This document shows, in pieces, positions 1 to 4,433 of a stretch of DNA of 5,348 bases (its first letter is position 1; each line of letters opens with the position of its first letter). The notes beneath the pieces were generated by a model. That model worked only from the letters and a program-made list of their open reading frames with translations, did no database searches and had not been told where the DNA came from. The stretch spans positions 1 through 5,348 of the forward strand of contig JAUYDN010000051.1 in assembly GCA_030691775.1 (NCBI GenBank). The letters run 5' to 3'. This stretch comes from Dehalococcoidia bacterium (GTDB lineage: Bacteria; Chloroflexota; Dehalococcoidia; Dehalococcoidales; Fen-1064). The translations under genes and the position numbers were made by a program.

Positions 1-14
1 TCCGATTTATCGGA
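1..14. repeat. Perfect 14-nt palindrome at the window edge
   Basis: TCCGAT-TT-ATCGGA is a perfect 6-bp inverted repeat with a 2-nt centre. It lies at the very start of the window, so it may be the visible part of a larger structure or sit inside the end of an upstream gene. All three plus-strand frames close within the first 52 bases (stops at 19-21, 33-35 and 50-52), so any upstream plus-strand gene ends here. No function can be assigned from the sequence alone. Confidence 0.35.
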
Positions 15-19
15 AGCGT

Positions 20-98
20 AACCCACCGCAAATGAATTGGGCGGGAGAATAGACAAGTCGGTGGGTTTCACTCCGGTTTTCACCAGGTTCTACCCACC
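20..98 (+). promoter_or_regulatory. Leader of the fumarase operon with mutually exclusive inverted repeats
   Basis: The untranslated stretch before the fumarase alpha gene contains three related blocks: AACCCACCG (20-28), CGGTGGGTT (59-67) and ACCCACC (92-98). The middle block can pair with the first (9 bp) or with the third (7 bp), but not with both. Such an arrangement could switch between two hairpins in the mRNA leader, or it could be a repeat array bound by a protein. No T-run follows either hairpin, so a classical attenuator is not shown. No clear -35/-10 pair was found in the 127 bases, and the operon may be transcribed from further upstream. Confidence 0.3.
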
Positions 99-127
99 CA
101 ACTGAATGACAGGTAATCAGAACGGAA

Positions 128-973
128 ATGAAAGAAATACCAGCCAGCCAAATAATCTCTGCCATCACCGGGCTGTGCATATCAGCGAATTTCGAGCTAG
201 GCGAGGATGTCATCGAGGCGTTAAAAAAGGCGGAGCAAGAGGAAGAATCGCCCACCGGCAAGGAAGCCCTGCGCCAGCTCATCGAAAACGCCCGCATTGC
301 ACGAGAGGGGTCATTGCCGTTGTGCCAGGACTGCGGCACGGCGGTCGTCTTTCTGGAAATCGGGCAGGATGTGCATATCACCGGCGGCGACCTCAACGCC
401 GCCATCGCTGAAGGCGTGAGCAAAGGCTACACGGAAGGCTACCTGCGTAAATCGATGGTGCGCCAGCCGTTCTCCGCGCGCGTCAACACAGAGGACAACA
501 CCCCACCCATCATCCACACCGAAATCGTCCCCGGGGATAAGCTCAAGATTACCGTGATGTGCAAGGGCGGTGGCGCGGAAAATATGAGCCGGCTTGGCAT
601 GCTCACACCGGGCGCCGGCAGGCAAGGCATCATCGACTTCATCATGAAGACAGTCGATGATGCTGGTGGCAAAACCTGCCCGCCCGTGATTGTCGGAGTC
701 GGGATTGGCGGCACGGCGGATATGGTGATGATACTCGCCAAGAAAGCCCTCCTGCGTCCCGTGGGGAAACCTAACCCCGACCCGGAGGTGGCAGAGCTTG
801 AGCGCGAATTATTGAAAAGAATCAACGACCTGGGCATAGGACCCGGGGGGCTGGGGGGCAGGGTGACTGCCCTTGCGGTCCACGTGGAAACGATGCCGGC
901 GCACATCGCCAGCATGCCGGTGGCAGTGAATATGCAGTGCCACAGCGCCCGGCACAAGGAGGTGGTACTGTGA
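128..973 (+). CDS. fumA: Fumarate hydratase class I, alpha subunit
   Basis: This is the N-terminal-type subunit (281 aa) of the two-subunit, [4Fe-4S]-dependent fumarase, which interconverts fumarate and (S)-malate in the cytoplasm. Visible family motifs are LCQDCG (65-70), NTEDNTPPIIH (120-130), KGGGAENMS (146-154), TCPPVIVGVGIGGT (183-196), GIGPGGLGG (236-244) and the C-terminal QCHSARH (270-276). Cys66, Cys184 and Cys271 are the expected ligands of the catalytic cluster; the third iron coordination site is left to substrate. The length is normal for a stand-alone alpha subunit. The ATG at 128 is the only start after an in-frame stop at 107-109; its Shine-Dalgarno sequence is weak. The stop overlaps the beta-subunit start by 1 nt, so translation is coupled. 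L(+)-tartrate dehydratase shares this fold and cannot be fully excluded, but fumarase is the likelier activity. An unusual feature is Cys69, where the family normally has Thr (CQDTG). Confidence 0.93.
   Translation: MKEIPASQIISAITGLCISANFELGEDVIEALKKAEQEEESPTGKEALRQLIENARIAREGSLPLCQDCGTAVVFLEIGQDVHITGGDLNAAIAEGVSKGYTEGYLRKSMVRQPFSARVNTEDNTPPIIHTEIVPGDKLKITVMCKGGGAENMSRLGMLTPGAGRQGIIDFIMKTVDDAGGKTCPPVIVGVGIGGTADMVMILAKKALLRPVGKPNPDPEVAELERELLKRINDLGIGPGGLGGRVTALAVHVETMPAHIASMPVAVNMQCHSARHKEVVL
956..962 (+). promoter_or_regulatory. Strong Shine-Dalgarno site of the fumarase beta subunit
   Basis: AAGGAGG lies inside the last codons of the alpha subunit, 10 nt before the ATG at 973. It decides the beta start: an in-frame ATG at 937 would only add a translation of the alpha-subunit 3' end and lacks such a site. 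Confidence 0.8.
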
Positions 974-1536
974 TGGTGGACAAACCGGTGCGCATCAAAT
1001 CGCCGCTCACAGATGAGACCATCGCCCGGCTCAAGGCGGGCATGTCAGTGCTTATCTCCGGGGTTATCTATGTGGGACGGGATGCGGCACATAGGCGGCT
1101 CGTACAGGCATTAGACAAGGGTGAAAAACTGCCGTTCGATGTGAAAGGGCAGACTATTTACTACATGGGTCCCTCGCCGGCGCGACCGGGGCAGGTCATC
1201 GGCTCGGCGGGACCGACCACCAGCTCAAGAATGGATACTTTCACGCCACGGATGCTCGAAGCCGGTCTGAAAGCGATGATTGGCAAGGGAGAGCGTTCGC
1301 AGGCAGTGCGTGAAGCCATCAAGAAACACAAAGCTGTCTACCTGGTGGCGACCGGCGGCGCGGCGGCACTGCTGGCAAAGTCCATCAAGAAATCGGAGAC
1401 TATTGCCTACCCGGAGCTCGGCGCCGAGGCTGTCTTGCGACTGGAAGTTGAGGACTTTCCGGCAATCGTCGCCAATGACATGTACGGCGACGACCTCTTC
1501 GAGCAGGCGAAGGCAAAGTACCGGAGGGGAGGGTGA
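973..1536 (+). CDS. fumB: Fumarate hydratase class I, beta subunit
   Basis: This is the C-terminal-type subunit (187 aa) that completes the class I fumarase active site together with the alpha subunit. Recognisable motifs are GRDAAH (35-40), YYMGPSPA (63-70), GSAGPTTSSRMD (77-88), MIGKG (102-106), GGAAALL (128-134) and ELGAEAV..LEVEDFPAIV (148-167). By the family's known structure (Leishmania class I fumarase), Arg36, Thr82, Arg86 and Lys105 should be the substrate-binding or catalytic residues; the spacing between Arg36 and Arg86 fits this. I chose the ATG at 973 because it follows a strong AAGGAGG and overlaps the alpha stop as TGATG, a typical coupled junction. The gene symbol follows the two-subunit naming and does not imply orthology to the single-chain E. 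coli FumB. The HIT gene begins 1 nt after the stop. Confidence 0.93.
   Translation: MVDKPVRIKSPLTDETIARLKAGMSVLISGVIYVGRDAAHRRLVQALDKGEKLPFDVKGQTIYYMGPSPARPGQVIGSAGPTTSSRMDTFTPRMLEAGLKAMIGKGERSQAVREAIKKHKAVYLVATGGAAALLAKSIKKSETIAYPELGAEAVLRLEVEDFPAIVANDMYGDDLFEQAKAKYRRGG
1523..1527 (+). promoter_or_regulatory. Shine-Dalgarno site of the HIT gene
   Basis: GGAGG within the purine-rich 3' end of the fumarase beta gene sits 10 nt before the ATG at 1538. It supports that start over the much earlier in-frame ATG at 1280, which would lie inside the beta-subunit gene in another frame. Confidence 0.7.
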
Positions 1537-1537
1537 T

Positions 1538-1879
1538 ATGGACTGCATCTTCTGCAAAATTATTGGCGGGCAGATTCCCGGCAATTTTGTATACCAGGAT
1601 GAAACGGTGGTGGCGTTCAGGGATATCAACCCGGTGGCGCCGGTGCACATACTGATTGCGCCGCGGGAACATATCGGCTCGCTGGCGGATATTACAGAAG
1701 AGAGGGCGGGGCTGGTGGGACACATGGCGGTGGTGGCAAACCAGATTGCCCGGCAGATGGGGATTGCGGAGAATGGTTACCGCGTAACAATCAATAACGG
1801 TCCCGAAGGCGGGCAGGTGGTACCGCACCTCCACATGCATCTTTTAGGTGGACGGCAGTTGAGCGGGAGGTTGGGTTGA
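1538..1879 (+). CDS. HIT-family (HINT-like) nucleotide-binding hydrolase
   Basis: A 113-aa histidine-triad protein of normal HINT length. It opens with the family N-terminus CIFCKIIGGQIP (3-14), carries the central DINPVAPVHILIAPREHI segment (29-46) and ends with the signature GGQVVPHLHMHLLGGR (91-106). His97, His99 and His101 form the triad; by analogy with HINT, His99 is the nucleophile that is transiently adenylylated. Cys3 and Cys6, together with His45 and His97, are the usual zinc-site positions in this subgroup. Known HINT proteins hydrolyse AMP phosphoramidates and aminoacyl-adenylates in the cytoplasm; the true substrate here is not visible. The gene starts 1 nt after the fumarase beta stop behind a good ribosome site, so it belongs to the same transcript. 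There is no obvious metabolic reason for this pairing. Confidence 0.93.
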   Translation: MDCIFCKIIGGQIPGNFVYQDETVVAFRDINPVAPVHILIAPREHIGSLADITEERAGLVGHMAVVANQIARQMGIAENGYRVTINNGPEGGQVVPHLHMHLLGGRQLSGRLG

Positions 1880-1883
1880 TTAA

Positions 1884-1889
1884 GAGGAG
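1884..1889 (+). promoter_or_regulatory. Shine-Dalgarno site of the truncated ADP-ribosylglycohydrolase-like frame
   Basis: GAGGAG lies 6 nt before the GTG at 1896 and 5 nt after the HIT stop. It shows that a genuine fourth gene of the operon once began here, and it probably still drives translation of the remnant. Confidence 0.6.
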
Positions 1890-1895
1890 AAACAA

Positions 1896-2081
1896 GTGAT
1901 AGGCATAATTGCTGGCGACGTCATTGGCTCCGTTTTTGAAGGGCGTGATAATAAATCCACAAGATTCAATTTATTCAGCTCTTCTCTATACCCCAGCGTT
2001 GAGATATTTACCATCCGTAACGTCAATCCAGCCAACTACAAACTGGTCCTGATTGCCATTCCACGGGAAAAAGACCAATAA
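1896..2081 (+). pseudogene. Truncated ADP-ribosylglycohydrolase-like gene with an unrelated tail
   Basis: The open frame starts with GTG, has its own Shine-Dalgarno site and codes 61 aa. Residues 1-27 begin MIGIIAGDVIGSVFEG and end in RFNLF, which matches the N-terminus of ADP-ribosylglycohydrolase (DraG-like) proteins: M-[IL]-G-x-I-x-G-D-[IV]-[IV]-G-S-x-[FY]-E. In those proteins, which are usually 250-300 aa, the metal-binding F-[TS]-D-D-T-x motif follows a few residues later. Here it is absent in all three forward frames, so a simple frameshift does not explain the loss. From about residue 29 the frame continues with an unrelated, hydrophobic-ending tail (residues 50-56 KLVLIAI) that I do not recognise and that might be the end of a different gene. 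The likeliest reading is a deletion remnant, with the join near 1977-1985. The base composition is clearly more AT-rich than in the operon before it. A short functional protein is possible but less likely. Confidence 0.6.
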
Positions 2082-2157
2082 CCAAGAGACAAGATACAAA
2101 CAATATTTAAATTCCAAATCCAACTGCGAAGACCTGTTTGGTGATTTGAATCTTGGG
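2076..2157. repeat. A-rich low-complexity intergenic dyad (CCAAGA / TCTTGG)
   Basis: This stretch begins with an A- and C-rich, nearly T-free run (CAATAACCAAGAGACAAG at 2076-2093), passes ATTCCAAATCCAAC and ends with a complementary T- and G-rich run (TTTGGTGATTTGAATCTTGG). CCAAGA (2082-2087) and TCTTGG (2151-2156) form the outermost matching arms of an imperfect dyad. The block CAATAACCAA (2076-2085) also recurs inverted as TTGGTTATTG at 2346-2355, so the same repeat family appears on both sides of the palindromic element at 2184-2295. It overlaps the last codons of the broken gene, which suggests that the repeat abuts or caused the truncation. No protein-coding sense is visible here. Confidence 0.45.
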
Positions 2158-2183
2158 TATTACCTAGAAAATGGACTCTATCT

Positions 2184-2295
2184 TGTCATTCTGGAGGAGT
2201 CCCGACCCTCCTATACTTTATCGGGACGACGAAGAATCTGGTGGCGGGGGAAAATCGCCCCTCCCTGAGATTCTTCGCTTCGCTCCAGAATGACA
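2184..2295. repeat. Composite palindromic intergenic element, 112 bp
   Basis: Perfect 12-bp outer arms, TGTCATTCTGGA (2184-2195) and TCCAGAATGACA (2284-2295), enclose two inner structures. The first is TCCCGA (2200-2205) facing TCGGGA (2221-2226). The second is CGAAGAATCT (2230-2239) facing AGATTCTTCG (2268-2277), with a G-run/C-run (2246-2250 and 2258-2261) in its loop. The whole folds as a closed stem with two branches. The motif AGATTCTTCGCTTCGCTCCAG next to GAATGACA resembles a dispersed extragenic palindrome that I recall from many bacterial genomes; I cannot check copies here. It carries no open frame of substance and is best read as a REP/MITE-like non-coding repeat. Confidence 0.65.
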
Positions 2296-2318
2296 CCTCC
2301 ATTTTCATTGTTCGTGGG

Positions 2319-2334
2319 TGGCGCCACGGCGCCA
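2319..2334. terminator. Short GC hairpin between the converging operons (weak terminator candidate)
   Basis: TGGCGCC (2319-2325) and GGCGCCA (2328-2334) are complementary and can form a 6-bp GC-rich stem with a 4-nt loop. On the plus strand it is followed by a T-rich, but interrupted, stretch (2335-2362). On the minus strand it lies about 37 nt after the rsmG stop without a T-run. It could slow or stop transcription from either side, but it does not meet the form of a strong intrinsic terminator. Confidence 0.25.
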
Positions 2335-2370
2335 TGATAAATTGTTTGGTTATTGTTTCTTGTGATTTGC

Positions 2371-3090
2371 TTATTTCCCCCCGAGCGGTCTTTTTGCCGG
2401 CATGCCCGGGCGACGGGGATACCGGGGTGGGGTGGGGTTAGCTTTCTCTATCACCACCAGACAGCGCTTATCCGTGAACTCCGGCATGTCGACCGGGACT
2501 ACCACCTTAACCCTTCCCCCGAGTGCATCGATGGCATACACCGCTCGACTTAGCTCCTCAGAGATTTCACCCTTTTTATGGGCAATTACCAGTCCGCCAG
2601 GGCGGCAGAACGGCAGGGTCAGCTCCACCAGCGTTGCCAGCGGCGCTACCCCCCGTGACAGTGCGACATCAAACTGCTCCCGGTATTGTTGCTGGTGGGC
2701 AACCTCTTCCGCCCGTCCCGCCACCACCACCACATCGCTCAAACCCGGCTTTCCTATGACGTGGCGCAGGAAATTGGCTTTCTTCCCGGTGGCTTCCAGC
2801 AACACCAGTTGAATCTGCGGAAACACGATTTTCAACGGCAAGCCCGGGATGCCGGCGCCCGTGCCCACATCAATCACACGCCCGTTTACAGAGTCCGGCT
2901 GGCATGCCAGCACTACAGTCAGCGCATCGAGGAAATGGCTTACCTGGACTTCTTCATATCCGGTGATGCTGGTCAGATTTATTCGCCGGTTCCAGTCGAC
3001 AAGCTCTTCGTAATATGCCTGGAAAAGAGTCAGTTCGCGCTCGCCCAGCTTAATCCCCAGCCGTTCCGCACCAGTTTTTAGTTTGTCCAT
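2371..3090 (-). CDS. rsmG: 16S rRNA (guanine(527)-N7)-methyltransferase RsmG (GidB)
   Basis: A 239-aa S-adenosylmethionine-dependent methyltransferase that modifies G527 in the 530 loop of 16S rRNA; loss of it in other bacteria gives low-level streptomycin resistance. Visible family features are NLTSITGYEEVQVSHFLDAL (38-57), the SAM-binding motif VIDVGTGAGIPGLPLKI (72-88), LLEATGKKANFLR (97-109), GRAEE (125-129), ALSRGVAPL (143-151), the HKKG segment (171-174) and the basic C-terminal TPPRYPRRPGMPAKRPL (220-236). Length and order are normal and nothing is missing. The ATG at 3090 gives the expected N-terminus. It has no strong Shine-Dalgarno site, but it lies 14 nt after the stop of the PLP-enzyme gene, so it is probably co-transcribed and perhaps translationally coupled with it. 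In many bacteria rsmG sits with mnmG and parAB near the replication origin. That context is absent here on the visible side. Confidence 0.96.
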   Translation of the reverse strand: MDKLKTGAERLGIKLGERELTLFQAYYEELVDWNRRINLTSITGYEEVQVSHFLDALTVVLACQPDSVNGRVIDVGTGAGIPGLPLKIVFPQIQLVLLEATGKKANFLRHVIGKPGLSDVVVVAGRAEEVAHQQQYREQFDVALSRGVAPLATLVELTLPFCRPGGLVIAHKKGEISEELSRAVYAIDALGGRVKVVVPVDMPEFTDKRCLVVIEKANPTPPRYPRRPGMPAKRPLGGK

Positions 3091-3104
3091 CTGTTTCGTC
3101 AGTG

Positions 3105-4244
3105 TTATTCCCTTAGCGCGTTTTGGAGGTCTCTTTTCAGGTCGAATCTGTTCTCAATACCAACAGAGAGCCGTAAAAGATTGTCCTTTATCCCGCGCTT
3201 TATCCGCTCCGCTTCTGGCATAGAGCCGTGTGTCATTATGTAGGGATAGCAGACCAGGGACTCCACGGCTCCCAGGCTTTCCGCGAGGAAGACAAGTCTC
3301 AGGCGCGAGGCGAACTTTTCTACCGCCGGCAACCCGCCCTTCAGCTCGAAGCTGACCATGGCGCCGAACCCTGTCATTTGCTTCTTCGCTATTGTATAGT
3401 AGGGGTCGCCAGGCAAGCCGGGATAGTAGACGCGCTCCACCGCCGGGTGCTTTGCCAGGAAACGCGCCAGGTACTGAGCATTCCTTTCGTGTTCCCGCAT
3501 GCGGACGGCAAGCGTTCTGACACCACACATGACCAACCAGCAGTCCCAGGGACCCGGCACGCCGCCAGCCGCATTCTGGTAAAACTTCAAACCCTCGTGT
3601 ACGGCTTCATCACTGGTGATAATCGCTCCACCGATGATGTCGCTGTGGCCCGAGATATACTTGGTGGTGCTGTGTACCACGATGTCCGTGCCCAGCGCGA
3701 GTGGTTTCTGAAAGAATGGTGTGGCGAAGGTGTTGTCCACCGCCAGCAGGACCTTCGCGGTGCGTGCGATTTCCGCAACCCTCCGTAGGTCGATTACTTT
3801 CAGCAAGGGGTTGGTGGGCGATTCCACCCAGATGAGCCTGGTGTTCGGCTGTATCGCCCGCCGAAAACCTTCCACGTCATCGACTCCCACGTACGATGAT
3901 TCCAGCCCCCACGGCTTGAAAACCTTTTCCAGCAAACGGAAGGTACCACCATAGATATCATCGCCGCAGATTACATGGTCGCCTTTCTTCAGCAGGCTGA
4001 AGACGGCTGTCGTAGCGGCAACGCCGGAGGAGAAAGCCAGTCCATACTTCCCGCCTTCGAGGAAAGCCAGCACATCTTCCAATGCTTTGCGAGTCGGATT
4101 TCCCGTGCGCGAATACTCGTAGCCCTTATGCTTGCCGATGGCTTCTTGCCGGAAAGTACTGGTCTGGTAAACGGGTACCATGACCGCTCCGGTCAATGGG
4201 TCTGGTTCCTGTCCGTGATGAATCGCCGCCGTTTCAAATCTCAT
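3105..4244 (-). CDS. Cystathionine gamma-synthase / gamma-lyase family PLP enzyme
   Basis: A 379-aa, full-length member of the Cys/Met metabolism PLP-dependent family (fold type I), cytoplasmic and usually tetrameric. Seen motifs are EYSRTGNPTR (43-52, Tyr44 and Arg46 contacting the cofactor phosphate of a neighbouring chain), FSSGVAA (71-77), DDIYGGT (95-101, Tyr98 stacking on PLP), VESPTNP (140-146), VDNTFATP (169-176, Asp170 binding the pyridine nitrogen), HSTTKYISGHSD (191-202, Lys195 forming the Schiff base), SLGAVESL (323-330) and LLRLSVGIE (356-364, Arg358 for the substrate carboxylate). The YGG rather than YGC sequence argues against methionine gamma-lyase. Synthase (cysteine plus an O-acyl homoserine to cystathionine) and lyase (cystathionine to cysteine) cannot be told apart safely by eye. 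The ATG at 4244 is preceded by AGGAG. rsmG follows at 14 nt on the same strand. Confidence 0.93.
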   Translation of the reverse strand: MRFETAAIHHGQEPDPLTGAVMVPVYQTSTFRQEAIGKHKGYEYSRTGNPTRKALEDVLAFLEGGKYGLAFSSGVAATTAVFSLLKKGDHVICGDDIYGGTFRLLEKVFKPWGLESSYVGVDDVEGFRRAIQPNTRLIWVESPTNPLLKVIDLRRVAEIARTAKVLLAVDNTFATPFFQKPLALGTDIVVHSTTKYISGHSDIIGGAIITSDEAVHEGLKFYQNAAGGVPGPWDCWLVMCGVRTLAVRMREHERNAQYLARFLAKHPAVERVYYPGLPGDPYYTIAKKQMTGFGAMVSFELKGGLPAVEKFASRLRLVFLAESLGAVESLVCYPYIMTHGSMPEAERIKRGIKDNLLRLSVGIENRFDLKRDLQNALRE

Positions 4245-4253
4245 AAGTGTGTT

Positions 4254-4258
4254 CTCCT
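4254..4258 (-). promoter_or_regulatory. Shine-Dalgarno site of the PLP-enzyme gene
   Basis: On the minus strand AGGAG lies 9 nt before the ATG whose first base is 4244, which fixes that start. No convincing sigma-70 promoter was found above it, where the repeat at 4290-4396 begins. Confidence 0.7.
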
Positions 4259-4289
4259 GTCATATAGAGTAGTGGGTTTTCAAATAATT

Positions 4290-4396
4290 TCGAAGCACGA
4301 AGCACGAAATACGAAACAATAATTGCTCTCAAAAAATTAAACCGGGTAGATTTTTCATAATTCATATTTGTTTCGTGCTTCATTATTCGTATTTCG
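4290..4396. repeat. CGAAGCACGAA-type intergenic inverted repeat
   Basis: The gap between the two minus-strand genes holds a repeat with a tandem start, CGAAGCACGAAGCACGAA (4291-4308), and ACGAAACAA (4311-4319). The right side is its inverted partner: GAAGCACGAAA (4299-4309) matches TTTCGTGCTTC (4371-4381) over 11 bp, ACGAAACAA matches TTGTTTCGT (4368-4376) over 9 bp, and AAATACGAA (4307-4315) matches TTCGTATTT (4386-4394) over 9 bp. The same short words thus recur in several registers around an AT-rich centre. It resembles low-complexity dispersed repeats that I recall from Dehalococcoidia and other environmental genomes. It has no coding sense. It also fills the space where the promoter of the PLP gene should lie. 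Confidence 0.6.
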
Positions 4397-4433
4397 GATT
4401 TTGCCATTGCGCAGAAAACGCCTTGCCTGTGTA

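Noticed and set aside
1..127. tRNA or other structured RNA gene in the leader
   Set aside because: Inverted repeats exist, but there is no cloverleaf, no GTTCRA T-loop box and no recognisable RNA family pattern.
1225..1840. Long minus-strand open frames opposite the fumarase beta and HIT genes
   Set aside because: The opposite strand is fully explained by two well-recognised proteins. The antisense frames are rich in Ser/Pro/Arg and lack ribosome sites.
2053..2268. A 71-codon plus-strand open frame across the repeat junction
   Set aside because: It has no ribosome site, its first half is just the translation of the A-rich repeat and its end lies in the palindromic element. No protein family is recognisable.
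2241..2553. Two short plus-strand open frames of 66 codons near the rsmG 3' end
   Set aside because: They cross the palindrome and the antisense strand of rsmG, have no Shine-Dalgarno site and show no motif. They are by-products of the GC-rich minus-strand coding sequence.
2686..3081. Plus-strand open frame of 131 codons opposite rsmG
   Set aside because: It is the antisense shadow of a certain gene with all RsmG motifs. Its translation is composition-biased and unlike any family.
4291..4319. Tandem CGAAGCA units considered as a CRISPR or iteron array
   Set aside because: Units are only 7-9 nt, have no regular spacers, and are mirrored on the other side. This fits a low-complexity inverted repeat, not CRISPR or an origin.
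3975..4322. Plus-strand open frame of 115 codons running into the CGAAGCACGAA repeat
   Set aside because: Most of it is antisense to the N-terminal half of the PLP enzyme, and its end (KHEARNTKQ) is a translation of the repeat.
4245..4345. Possible sigma-70 promoter for the PLP gene, for example TTGAAA followed by TATATG on the minus strand
   Set aside because: The spacing between these boxes is only about 11 nt, and other candidate pairs lie in the low-complexity repeat. The match is not better than chance.
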